Positions 1 to 7,083 are shown, counted from the first letter of the stretch. The stretch is 64,000 nt of DNA from Affinundibacterium seohonense (GCF_014284305.1 NZ_JACOFW010000005.1:186001-250000); one strand, 5' to 3'. The notes: generated by a model not told the origin, from the sequence alone. Made by a program: numbers and translations.

Positions 1-127
1 TAGATACGCTGGAGATGATAGTAGTTGGTGTGGACTTCCCCTAATTTTGCAGACAACTCTTAACTTACAGATTATTGCTACTTGAAAGCCAGAGAACTAA
101 ATAAATCTCAGCCATAATTTCTCTACA

Positions 128-514
128 TCAATTGCCCACGCTTAGTGCATATAAATATTGGTGAACCTGCTTAAGATCCTGAATATCGCCAGACAGTATT
201 TTTTCGAGTGCCGACTTTCCATTAAAAATAGGAGCATTATTCTTTGCAGACATCCACTTGTCTGATGCCGTCGAATCTGGAAGAAGCAATTGCAAATTTT
301 CATAAATTCCCAAGATATAGGAAATACGCTGCATCGACTCGGTAGTCAACTCAGGAAATGCTTCCTCCCGATGATTCTTGCGCTCCTGATGACCTGCCAG
401 CAGAATCAACGATTGCTCGTAAGACAGGCCCCAAAGTTTACAAATATCACGGAATACCCTTACACCTACCGAGTCTGACGTGATGCGTTTATCTGATAGA
501 TACGATTTGTTCAT
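128..514 (-). CDS. MbcA/ParS/Xre-type antitoxin-like protein
   Basis: A 128-residue protein with the layout of the Xre-MbcA-ParS family (DUF2384 type). Its N-terminal helical part (about residues 15-80) resembles the Xre-like DNA-binding half. The C-terminal part (about 90-126: NAPIFNGKSALEKIL, then QVHQYLYAL) matches the toxin-binding half. Family members normally neutralise a RES-domain toxin encoded just downstream. Here the downstream side is the left 127 bases of the window, in which I see no RES start, so the partner is missing or outside. It lies 108 bp after hipA on the same strand and may share its transcript. The family call is inferred from pattern; the target toxin is unknown. Confidence 0.7.
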   Translation of the reverse strand: MNKSYLSDKRITSDSVGVRVFRDICKLWGLSYEQSLILLAGHQERKNHREEAFPELTTESMQRISYILGIYENLQLLLPDSTASDKWMSAKNNAPIFNGKSALEKILSGDIQDLKQVHQYLYALSVGN

Positions 515-622
515 TGTGACCTCATATGTTTCGTCCGTCTTTCATATCGACGTAGATACACGGCTAAGCGTTCTACGGTCAACTTTAGTCTTCAATTGCG
601 ACAATCGAAACGTGCCGACTCG

Positions 623-1948
623 TTACAATTTTAGTTGATTCGCAGATTTTTGAACGCCCGCAAAAATTGATTCGGCTACCTTAGCAGGAAACGTCTTCGG
701 CAGTTGACTGGCAACTTGCGTAATCGCATCCGATGTTTTTGAGATAATTTCGTCGATGAGTTCGGTCGCATCACTTCGCTGAAAGTGTTTCGCTGCCATT
801 TGGTGAAAGTGGCGTGGCAAGATATCTTTGAAGTGATAATGCTTATTCTTTCCGCTGATCGACATTGCCATTTTCGTCTTATGATAGGCAAATTGATTTG
901 CCCCCTCTCCCTCTACTGGCCAAATCGACATCACATCATATAAGGGAGCAAGTGAGTAACGCCCTTCTGGCAACAAACGGATACTGAAGTTCTTCGCATG
1001 CCCGTCCGGAGCAGCAAACATCCAAAATAAAATCTGTGTTTTTAAGAGCGTATCGAGATCCTCTCTTGCGCGCACTGATCCTCCAAGAATTGTAGCCAAA
1101 TCAGCGAGGCTAGGCCCACCATCGCTTTCGTATTTAAGGAAAGAAGGTAGTCCTTTGACCTGACAAAAATCTTCTTGAGGCAATCGCATGATCCACTGCC
1201 CGGATGAATGCAGACGACGATCAAAACGTTCGACGCTCAACACTTTCTGTTCACCAAACTGAAGTAGATTGGTAGCAGCTACGGGCAAACCAAATGCAGC
1301 TAGTAAATGCATGCACAGCCACTCATTTTCTACTGAAGAACTAAAATCCGCCCGTCTTTGCCCGACCAATCCCAATGGCAATTTCAAGATATGTGTGGTC
1401 GGCGTCGCCCCATGAGGTCGCATCCATCGACCATCGTGAAACAGCAATGCGGTTTTCTCCTGCGCTCCGGCAAGCGAAACCCGCAATTCATCTTCATCAT
1501 CGCGCCAACCAGGATTATCGCTAACCGTATAGTTAATCAATCTCTCAATTTCATCTTCTGTGAGTGGAGTTCCGCTGATTGTTTTCACATTTGAAGGTAC
1601 TTCGTCTTCGTGCAAAAGTTGAACCGCGCCGACACAATCACGCCCTATCGCTTGGAGCAAATCGAAGGTAGCGGTGGATGCGGTTTTCATGCGCGTCGCG
1701 ATCCGCCGCCGGATCGTTTCGCTATCGGGTAATAAATTATCGAAGTAATGATCGACTCGCTCTCCCTTCAGAGCTTGACCGCCGCTAGTGTATGGGAGGG
1801 ATAGCGATAAGGGTCGACCGCTCGGCGAATCAATCCACGACTGTTCATAGATGAACTGTGACGGACCTCGTGTTGGAATAAGCCAGACACCAACACGTTC
1901 ACCGTTAATCCAAGCTGAAAGTCCCTTCGAATGCGATTTGCGTCCCAT
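623..1948 (-). CDS. hipA: HipA-family serine/threonine kinase toxin
   Basis: A 441-residue HipA-type kinase, the usual family length. The N-terminal HipA_N-like subdomain covers about residues 10-110. The kinase core shows the P-loop-like AGAQEK (160-165), the catalytic DGHAKN (315-320) and the metal-binding YDVMS (337-341), all intact, so an active kinase is expected. Known HipA toxins phosphorylate aminoacyl-tRNA synthetases such as GltX and cause growth arrest. The start lies 3 bp after the hipB stop, so the two are surely co-transcribed and translationally coupled. The substrate in this organism cannot be told from sequence. Confidence 0.93.
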   Translation of the reverse strand: MGRKSHSKGLSAWINGERVGVWLIPTRGPSQFIYEQSWIDSPSGRPLSLSLPYTSGGQALKGERVDHYFDNLLPDSETIRRRIATRMKTASTATFDLLQAIGRDCVGAVQLLHEDEVPSNVKTISGTPLTEDEIERLINYTVSDNPGWRDDEDELRVSLAGAQEKTALLFHDGRWMRPHGATPTTHILKLPLGLVGQRRADFSSSVENEWLCMHLLAAFGLPVAATNLLQFGEQKVLSVERFDRRLHSSGQWIMRLPQEDFCQVKGLPSFLKYESDGGPSLADLATILGGSVRAREDLDTLLKTQILFWMFAAPDGHAKNFSIRLLPEGRYSLAPLYDVMSIWPVEGEGANQFAYHKTKMAMSISGKNKHYHFKDILPRHFHQMAAKHFQRSDATELIDEIISKTSDAITQVASQLPKTFPAKVAESIFAGVQKSANQLKL

Positions 1949-1951
1949 ATT

Positions 1952-2206
1952 TCACCACTCCGCTGTTTGATCACTGATTTGAGTCACAGAAGGTTTTGAT
2001 TGCACGATCAATTCGAGGTCGAGTGCTGCCATCATTGTGAGTAACTGTCCGAGGCTGATTGAGGCTGGATCAAGCTCCATCGCCGAAATACGGCTTTGGC
2101 TAATCCCCAATTTGTCCGCCATGAGCGCTTGCGAAATTCGGGCTGATTTTCGGCTTGATTGCAGGATGTGGCCGAGCTGATCGGGTACACTTATCACTTG
2201 TTTCAT
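1952..2206 (-). CDS. hipB: HipB-family HTH antitoxin
   Basis: An 84-residue Xre/Cro helix-turn-helix protein. The HTH is seen as ALMADKLGISQSRISAME at about residues 26-43, and the tail is a short acidic/hydrophobic segment. I chose the ATG at 2206 because AAGAGG lies 5 bases upstream; a longer in-frame reading to 2254 adds 16 residues without a better ribosome site. HipB proteins bind HipA to inhibit it and repress their own operon through palindromic operators. The gene leads a hipB-hipA operon, and the intergenic region before it is AT-rich with a possible operator. Confidence 0.9.
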   Translation of the reverse strand: MKQVISVPDQLGHILQSSRKSARISQALMADKLGISQSRISAMELDPASISLGQLLTMMAALDLELIVQSKPSVTQISDQTAEW

Positions 2207-2317
2207 TGCGACCTCTTGTTGGTTATTGCGATCAATACAAAGGACCGCCCTCATGGAAAACCAGCCCTCTTTAGCTGTTTAACGAATAAATTTATTTTAC
2301 TCCCATAAGTGGTAAAT

Positions 2318-2330
2318 ACAAATTATTTGT
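2318..2330. promoter_or_regulatory. Candidate hipB operator palindrome
   Basis: The palindrome ACAAAT-T-ATTTGT lies about 110 bp before hipB and is nested inside a wider AAATAC...GTATTT pair (2314-2345). HipB proteins autoregulate through palindromes near the promoter, which is why this is listed. It does not match the E. coli HipB site TATCC-N8-GGATA, and AT-rich DNA gives such palindromes by chance. The rest of 2207-2461 holds no gene that I can support. Confidence 0.3.
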
Positions 2331-2461
2331 TTAAATGGTATTTTTAACGCGAAGGGGCAGCGAAAAAGTGAACCTTTGCACCCAAAAATCGGCATTTTTC
2401 TGCTCTGTAATTCCCCAAACAAACGAGATTCTCGAGGAAAAAATTTTATTCGCCCCCCCTT

Positions 2462-2504
2462 GACGCGCATTCAAAATTGACTAGGTCGAATTTGAGTGCG
2501 CGCC
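2462..2504. repeat. Inverted repeat pair, GCGCGCACTCAAAATTGA type
   Basis: Two 20-bp arms (2462-2481 and 2485-2504) are inverted copies of one another, with 16 of 20 positions matching and a 3-bp gap. The core reads GCGCATTCAAAATTGAC on the left arm and, on the complementary strand, GCGCGCACTCAAATTCGAC. A third copy occurs at 3110-3129. The form resembles the multiple terminal repeats found at ends of some insertion sequences (IS21 type is one possibility), but no transposase is present here. Confidence 0.7.
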
Positions 2505-2543
2505 AAGAAATTTAGCGCCCTTAGGCCTTCAATGAGCAACTTT

Positions 2544-2963
2544 TTACAGTAACCTATCTAGAAGAGAGTCAAAATCAGAATCAAAACTCGATTCAATACA
2601 ATTAGCTAAAAGTATCTTCCCAAATTCAGGATTGTATTTTGGTAGCGAAGGCGACTCATAAAATGCGTCATTTTCGTTACCAAAATGGTCTTCACAAAAA
2701 GCATCAGCCAAACCATCAAAATTAGACATCAACACCAAATTATTTCTGGCACCAAGTTGGATAGTATTTTGGTCCTGCGCTAAGCCCAAGGCACAAAAGT
2801 CATCTTGCGTGACCTTATCTCTCGAAACAGATTCGACCTTTAACCAAATTGAGCCATTTCTGCAAAGTCTAAGTACTTCAGCGTCTCGCAACGATGTGAC
2901 AAATTTTTTCAACTCACGTTTAATGATGCTAGGGTTAACTACAGTGCGATTTATCATTTTCAT
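2544..2963 (-). CDS. Hypothetical protein between inverted repeats
   Basis: A 139-residue protein I do not recognise. I chose the ATG at 2963 because AGGA lies 4-7 bases upstream; a longer reading to 3017 is possible. The protein has a basic N-terminal half (KRELKKFVTSLRDAEVLRLC), a central segment with IQLGARNNLVLMS, and a very acidic C-terminal tail rich in Asp and Glu. There is no signal peptide or membrane segment. It sits between inverted copies of the GCGCGCACTCAAAATTGA repeat, suggesting it arrived as cargo, and its AT-rich composition fits horizontal acquisition. It could be a defence or toxin-antitoxin accessory gene, but nothing in the sequence proves that. Confidence 0.55.
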   Translation of the reverse strand: MKMINRTVVNPSIIKRELKKFVTSLRDAEVLRLCRNGSIWLKVESVSRDKVTQDDFCALGLAQDQNTIQLGARNNLVLMSNFDGLADAFCEDHFGNENDAFYESPSLPKYNPEFGKILLANCIESSFDSDFDSLLDRLL

Positions 2964-3109
2964 TTGTCCTAAAAATATTATTGAAAATTTCAAGTTTGTC
3001 TCAAAACCAAGCGACAACCTGCGGTTTGTTTAGAGAGCAAATCCAGTCTATCTCAATTTTTTCAAAAGCCACTATCGTATAAACTGCGAAAAATGGTCTA
3101 TTTAATGCT

Positions 3110-3129
3110 GGCGCGCACTCAAAATTGAA
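3110..3129. repeat. Third copy of the GCGCGCACTCAAAATTGA repeat
   Basis: The 20 bases at 3110-3129 repeat the arms at 2462-2504. Relative to the arm at 2485-2504 this copy is inverted, so the two face each other across the hypothetical gene at 2544-2963. Confidence 0.7.
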
Positions 3130-3626
3130 TATCAGGGGGCTGGATAAAATCGTCGATTAATTTTAGGAGAGTCCATTTACTCATTTGAATCTTGCTAGCA
3201 GCTGTAAAGCGACAATTCGCCACTTGGGTTATGCTGTTGCAAGCAATTCTCGATTCAAATCGAGGAAATTGTGCAATAGTTTTGTCACATGTAACCGGCC
3301 GAAAAATGGATGCGCCAGATTTCAGCAAGACTGAAGACTTTAAAGGTGTAACGTGTGTATTTTTCGATCTGATAACCAATTCGTATTCTGTCTACGAATA
3401 TCGTCCCATAGCGTGCCGGGTTTCCACATAAATGGACACCCCGAAAAAAATACGAGACAAAAGAATTTCGACATATGATTTCGTTAATCACGTACTTATT
3501 CAAATTCTTATCTTTGTCGACCCCGATCTCTTTCCTTCTTACAAAGCTTCCAGAGGGGGACATGCCTCCAGCGGATATTAAAAAATTCTTTAACCCTGAT
3601 TATTTAGCTTAACTCTGAAACAGAGA
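3130..3626. other. AT-rich intergenic stretch without a supported gene
   Basis: About 500 bases lie between the repeat and the AbiEii gene. Overlapping short open frames occur on both strands, but none has a convincing ribosome site plus protein-like composition. The best is a 45-codon plus-strand frame at 3475-3612 that ends in a protein-like tail (PPADIKKFFNPDYLA); it could be the end of a decayed gene or a small protein. Otherwise I see nothing here. Confidence 0.5.
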
Positions 3627-4532
3627 CTACATTCGAAATGTCTGTCGTTCGTTTTCCACATTGGGATCAAGTTTTAAAGCCTGTTGCATACCTTTAAATA
3701 CGCCCCCAACGGTCGTTTCAAGGTAAGTCAAGAACCCTGGCTTCTCTAATGTTCCTTCGAGCGTCTGTCCGTCGATAAAGCGGCGCATTTCATCTAAGAA
3801 GCGCTTAGATTGAATGATCTCTGGAAGTGCTACGATCGCGTTTTGGAGTAATTCCTCGTAATTTTCTGTTCTGTAGTCCCCCATCTTCTTCACGACAAGA
3901 TCTGAGTTTAGGCGCGCACCACGCTGCGTTAAAAATGCAATGTCCCAAATATCGCGGTACCGGATATGTTTTGTGCTGGCAGGGAAGGCCAAAACCTTAT
4001 CTGCCAAAATTTCATCGAGCGTCTCAACACGGACTAAAATGTTGGCGCCATAACCCATCAGAAAATCATAATTTTGCAGGACCGGCCGCAGCTCTTCGGT
4101 GTAGGCCGGGATATTTGCGATCTCGATCTTGATCCGCTGCCGAGGTAAATTTCGCTCACCAGGCGAGGTTTCAACGGTCACTTGCCATTTGCTGACAAAA
4201 GAAGACTCTTTTGGCTCCTTTACTTCGACTAACAATCCATACCTTTCGCCAATATGAGATTCGATTGCCGACTTAATTGCGCTAAGTTTGGCAGCATCAA
4301 AGTCACGACCGCCAGCGAAATCTAGATCCTCACTAAAACGATTTGAGTTCCAGCACAAGCGTAGAGAAGTCCCTCCCTGAAATACCAATCTGGATAAGAG
4401 ATTTTCTTTTTCCAGTGCGGCAAAAATATCGTAATGAAGGATCTCTTTTTCTACAACTGGTCGCATGGCTTGTCGACCTGGTTGCGTCATAGCGAGATCA
4501 ACCAGCGCCTTAAAGTCTTCCCTTTTCATCAT
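3627..4532 (-). CDS. abiEii: AbiEii/AbiGii nucleotidyltransferase toxin
   Basis: A 301-residue nucleotidyltransferase of the AbiEii/AbiGii family. The signature FQGGTSLRL (about 51-59) followed by RFSEDLDF (about 65-72) gives the GG(S/T)...DLD metal and nucleotide site of the fold. ETLDEILADKVLAF at about 171-184 and RDIWDIAFL at about 193-201 are further conserved family blocks. AbiEii toxins act with AbiEi as type IV toxin-antitoxin or abortive-infection systems against phage; related MenT enzymes modify tRNA 3' ends. The start overlaps the abiEi stop by 4 bp (ATGA), a coupling typical of the pair. All key residues look intact. Confidence 0.9.
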   Translation of the reverse strand: MMKREDFKALVDLAMTQPGRQAMRPVVEKEILHYDIFAALEKENLLSRLVFQGGTSLRLCWNSNRFSEDLDFAGGRDFDAAKLSAIKSAIESHIGERYGLLVEVKEPKESSFVSKWQVTVETSPGERNLPRQRIKIEIANIPAYTEELRPVLQNYDFLMGYGANILVRVETLDEILADKVLAFPASTKHIRYRDIWDIAFLTQRGARLNSDLVVKKMGDYRTENYEELLQNAIVALPEIIQSKRFLDEMRRFIDGQTLEGTLEKPGFLTYLETTVGGVFKGMQQALKLDPNVENERQTFRM

Positions 4533-5068
4533 GATCTTTCATATTCAGGTTGTGCCAATAGCGAGAGGTTACGCCCTACGCGCCGTAGATCCTGGCGCGC
4601 AGCTTCACGAGTAGCAATACGCAGCCGCCGTTCTTTATCAAAAACAGTGCGCTGCGCGATCTCAGAAAGCGATCGCTTCGTGTGAGTAAATTCCACCGTC
4701 CCATAATTTGTTTTATAGACACCGCGCGGGCCAGTCGTCATCAGGGTAAGCATGCTGACTGGAATCTGTGAAATATCTCCATACTCCGAAAGAATCGATT
4801 CTAGGCTTACATACGAGTAGGATCCTCGCCGCAATACCGCGGCAATATCTTCAATGACACGCGCTTTCTTCGACTTGGCCAGCGCATTGATATACACACC
4901 CTTGCACGGATATTCAAGAATGCCGGCACCGCGCAGACGCTCTAATGACTTCTCTAATGCTTTCTCTTTTTCATCGGGGAACATTTTTTGAATGTCATCG
5001 CGGGAAAAGACATAAACACCAGCTTGATCGAGCTCTTGAAATTTTCGAATGGCTTCAGGTAATTTCAT
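4529..5068 (-). CDS. abiEi: AbiEi-family antitoxin and repressor
   Basis: A 179-residue protein with the AbiEi layout. An N-terminal winged HTH (about 5-60: VYVFSRDDIQKMF, then LERLRGAGILEYPCKGVYIN) is followed by the antitoxin domain with the SYVSLESILSEYG block (about 94-106). AbiEi counteracts the AbiEii nucleotidyltransferase and, in studied systems, represses the operon by binding inverted repeats at the promoter. Two such operator-like repeats lie upstream (5087-5113 and 5160-5186). It is the first gene of a two-gene operon. Intact length and motifs argue for a working antitoxin. Confidence 0.87.
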   Translation of the reverse strand: MKLPEAIRKFQELDQAGVYVFSRDDIQKMFPDEKEKALEKSLERLRGAGILEYPCKGVYINALAKSKKARVIEDIAAVLRRGSYSYVSLESILSEYGDISQIPVSMLTLMTTGPRGVYKTNYGTVEFTHTKRSLSEIAQRTVFDKERRLRIATREAARQDLRRVGRNLSLLAQPEYERS

Positions 5069-5086
5069 AATGGAAATCTCAATATT

Positions 5087-5113
5087 CCCTACTTATTTAT
5101 AGGGTTACATGAA
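5087..5113. promoter_or_regulatory. Operator-like repeat 1 before abiEi
   Basis: CCCTA-cttattta-TAGGG forms an inverted repeat 19 bp before the abiEi start and continues with TTACATGAA. Nearly the same sequence recurs at 5160-5186. Paired inverted repeats of this kind are the known binding sites through which AbiEi represses its own operon; the role here is inferred. Confidence 0.6.
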
Positions 5114-5159
5114 ACTTATTATATGTCAGATTCAAAAAATGTCAATTAAGTGATGATAA

Positions 5160-5186
5160 ACCCTACTTTTATGGGGTAAAAACATG
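5160..5186. promoter_or_regulatory. Operator-like repeat 2 before abiEi
   Basis: ACCCTACTTTTATGGGGT followed by AAAAACATGAA is the second copy of the element at 5087-5113. It is in the same orientation, with its centre about 70 bp further upstream. Its inner arms (ACCC...GGGT) form an inverted repeat as well. Confidence 0.55.
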
Positions 5187-5412
5187 AATAATTAAATTTG
5201 TAGCATCATTCTCTTAAATTTGATAAGAGTCCTTATCGTTACGTAGATTTCCCCCTTCAAAATCAGGGCTTTTTTTTCCCGATACAAAAGTATATTTTTC
5301 TTGCTCCGCAATTCTTGGAAAACTCTAATTTCTCTGGGTAAAAATTTTTATCAAAAATAGCGAATTGCGGAGCAAAAATAGATCTAACCCGTTGTTTTTA
5401 AATGATTTAATC

Positions 5413-5462
5413 GAGGATTGAAAATCCTTGTGTCGGTGGTTCGATTCCGCCCCGGGCCACCA
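5413..5462 (+). other. 3' fragment of tRNA-Phe(GAA), probable att site
   Basis: These 50 bases read as the 3' part of a tRNA: anticodon stem and loop AGGATTGAAAATCCT (anticodon GAA, Phe), a variable loop, a T arm GGTGG-TTCGATT-CCGCC, acceptor strand CCGGGCC and ACCA. The upstream DNA (5340-5412) is AT-rich and holds no D arm or 5' acceptor, so this is not a whole tRNA gene. A 3' tRNA end duplicated without its 5' half is the typical product of integrase-mediated insertion into a tRNA gene. The intact tRNA-Phe should lie to the left of the window. Confidence 0.88.
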
Positions 5463-5468
5463 ATATAG

Positions 5469-5505
5469 AAGCCGCTTAACGAAGAAATTTGTTAAGCGGC
5501 TTTTC
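5469..5505 (+). terminator. Rho-independent terminator after the tRNA-Phe fragment
   Basis: A 12-bp perfect stem AAGCCGCTTAAC / GTTAAGCGGCTT with a 10-base loop is followed by a short T stretch. It sits 6 bases after the tRNA CCA, as expected for the original tRNA-Phe terminator. Confidence 0.8.
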
Positions 5506-5532
5506 TACAATTCTCACCGTTTTTCTACAATT
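5503..5532 (+). promoter_or_regulatory. Tandem TTCTACAATT motif (pair A)
   Basis: TTCTACAATT occurs at 5503-5512 and again at 5523-5532, exactly 20 bp apart, 30 bp before the start at 5553. The same pair recurs before the next gene (6187-6216). The motif contains TACAAT, close to a sigma-70 -10 box, so it may be tandem promoters. The two-turn spacing would also suit a DNA-binding protein acting on one helix face. Confidence 0.55.
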
Positions 5533-5552
5533 CTTAGCTGGGTGGTGCAATC

Positions 5553-6107
5553 ATGTTTCCTTTAAGCGCAACTTGGAATCTCCTAAAAACTTCTTATCGC
5601 CTACTAGAAAAACTAGAAGCAAACATTACATCAGAAGAAAAAGAAAAACAGGCTAAGAAATTTTCCGTACAAATTCAAGCGGAATACTTACAAGGAAATG
5701 ATGCTCAGTCACTTGTAATACAAACGATTTTATCGTATCTGAAAAATTGGGGTATTGACATTTCGGAACTAAACATCCCAAAAGAAATCAAAATGGATTT
5801 ACGAAAGGCAGAAAATAGAAGATCTATCAGTGTCAGCACTTCGACTGATATTCGAAAAGGGTTAAATTCGTCACCACGGGGGGATGCATTTAGGTTCGAA
5901 GGCGACAAGAGAGCTACCGCTAAAATATTTTCGAAGAAAGCCGCTGCCAAACCAATTGCGAAGAAGGCGACTCCCAAGCCAAGTGCGAAGACAGCGACTA
6001 CCAAGCCAATTGCGAAGACAGCGACTACCAAGCCAATTGCAACGAAAGCCGTTGGCAAATCAGCAGCAAAGAAAACTACTTCTGTGCTGACGTCTAGAAA
6101 AGCTTGA
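5553..6107 (+). CDS. Hypothetical protein with Lys/Ala/Pro/Thr-rich repeat tail
   Basis: A 184-residue protein I do not recognise. The N-terminal 90 residues look helical (YRLLEKLEANITSEEKEKQA). A Ser/Arg-rich linker (93-125) follows, then a tail of 9-residue repeats from about residue 127, with units such as AKKATPKPS and AKTATTKPI. Tails like this occur in histone H1-like and PHA-granule-associated proteins and bind DNA or polyanions, but the N-terminal part does not identify a family for me. GGTGG lies 7 bases before the ATG. The gene follows the tRNA-Phe scar and shares its upstream motif with the next gene, so the two may be co-regulated. Both appear to be accessory genes. Confidence 0.65.
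   Translation: MFPLSATWNLLKTSYRLLEKLEANITSEEKEKQAKKFSVQIQAEYLQGNDAQSLVIQTILSYLKNWGIDISELNIPKEIKMDLRKAENRRSISVSTSTDIRKGLNSSPRGDAFRFEGDKRATAKIFSKKAAAKPIAKKATPKPSAKTATTKPIAKTATTKPIATKAVGKSAAKKTTSVLTSRKA
5931..6065 (+). repeat. 27-bp tandem repeat inside the hypothetical gene
   Basis: Five 27-bp units (5931, 5958, 5985, 6012, 6039), each coding for nine residues. The units at 5985-6011 and 6012-6038 are identical and the outer units have diverged. Such exact internal units point to recent expansion by slippage or unequal exchange. Confidence 0.85.
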
Positions 6108-6142
6108 TCTTACCGTATGTGACTCACACGTAAAAATTCCAG

Positions 6143-6176
6143 GGCTTACAGTGATGTAAGCCTAAGCCTTATTTTT
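6143..6176 (+). terminator. Probable terminator after 5553-6107
   Basis: The 8-bp stem GGCTTACA / TGTAAGCC with loop GTGA (6143-6162) is followed, after a short spacer, by ATTTTTT. It separates the two unrecognised genes, so each probably uses its own promoter. Confidence 0.65.
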
Positions 6177-6186
6177 TGATTATTTG

Positions 6187-6216
6187 TTCTACAATTACCG
6201 GCCTTGCTCTACAATT
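6187..6216 (+). promoter_or_regulatory. Tandem TTCTACAATT motif (pair B)
   Basis: TTCTACAATT at 6187-6196 and CTCTACAATT at 6207-6216 are 20 bp apart, with the second copy beginning 28 bp before the start at 6235. This repeats the arrangement before the gene at 5553 almost exactly. Confidence 0.55.
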
Positions 6217-6234
6217 TTCCTTGGATCTAGACCT

Positions 6235-6900
6235 ATGCCTGAAGAATTAATAAAAAAAATTGCGGAAGAGATTATAACAAATGCATTATTTAAGAATTCC
6301 TTTTTTTATTTAGCCCTTATTGCGGTGTCTATCGTGAGTGGCGCAATTAGTGCATTTTGTGTTGCTTATTTAAAAAAACGTGGTGAAAATTTAGCCACCA
6401 AAGAAGACTTCGATAACTTACTGCAACAGCTAAAAATAAACACCACAGCAACTGAGAGCATAAAAGTTAAAATCTCTTCCGACTTTGCAGAAGCATCAGC
6501 ACGAAAAGCACTCATCAGAGAGAAACTGGAAAATTTTATTGAAACAACATTCTTCGTTGAACATTGGCTCGAAAAATCTCGCAATGAACAATTGAAAAAC
6601 GAAGAAAAAATTCTTGAATTCAGTAACTCGCAAATGTCCCGCCTTTTGGTCTATAAAATGACCTACTTTCCTGAAATTGAGCATGAACTGAATCAGTTTA
6701 ACGATTCTGCAAACGCAGTATGGAAATGGAATTCCAATGTATTATATTTATTGAGGCGATCTAAAACGGATCCGACTATCGACTTAGATAAGATTGACAT
6801 TCAAAAATTCGAAAAAGAAGAGCTGCTTGTGTTTCGAACTGCTGCGTTAAATCTTCAAAATGCTGTTCTCGCTAAGTATTCTGAACAAGCAGGGTTATGA
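6235..6900 (+). CDS. Hypothetical membrane-anchored protein
   Basis: A 221-residue protein. I chose the ATG at 6235 because GGA lies 9 bases upstream; a longer reading to 6184 would swallow the shared promoter motif. One membrane segment is clear (about residues 23-44: FYLALIAVSIVSGAISAFCV), followed by KKRGENLATKEDFDNLL. That block recurs in many uncharacterised single-pass bacterial proteins, often in islands. The remainder is charged and helical and should lie in the cytoplasm. I cannot assign a function. Its leader motif links it to the repeat-tailed protein upstream. Confidence 0.65.
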   Translation: MPEELIKKIAEEIITNALFKNSFFYLALIAVSIVSGAISAFCVAYLKKRGENLATKEDFDNLLQQLKINTTATESIKVKISSDFAEASARKALIREKLENFIETTFFVEHWLEKSRNEQLKNEEKILEFSNSQMSRLLVYKMTYFPEIEHELNQFNDSANAVWKWNSNVLYLLRRSKTDPTIDLDKIDIQKFEKEELLVFRTAALNLQNAVLAKYSEQAGL

Positions 6901-7083
6901 TTTTAATTTCGCCAAACAAGTATATACAAACACATTTTAATAGCTAGTAAAGCGATGCGCCCCAGCAAGGTCGGTATAATTGCGAATATTGACAAAAAAA
7001 TACATCCATCCTAGATTGAATTGTGTATGTGGCTTCCCTGAAAATATGCCGACAAAAACTGCACAAAAACTCACGTAGTTACT

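Noticed and set aside
1..127. Start of a RES toxin gene left of the MbcA-like gene
   Set aside because: The minus-strand reading gives only a 16-codon frame (MAEIYLVLWLSSSNN) that stops and does not resemble a RES N-terminus.
3192..3431. A 79-codon plus-strand frame in the island gap
   Set aside because: No ribosome site, and two minus-strand frames of similar size overlap it; the composition is not protein-like enough to support any of them.
5340..5462. A complete tRNA-Phe gene
   Set aside because: No D arm or 5' acceptor strand precedes the anticodon arm; only the 3' part is present.
5705..6058. A 117-codon minus-strand frame with a hydrophobic repeat (VVAVFAIGL)
   Set aside because: It is the antisense reading of the Lys/Ala/Thr repeat units of the gene at 5553, so the apparent membrane repeat is a by-product.
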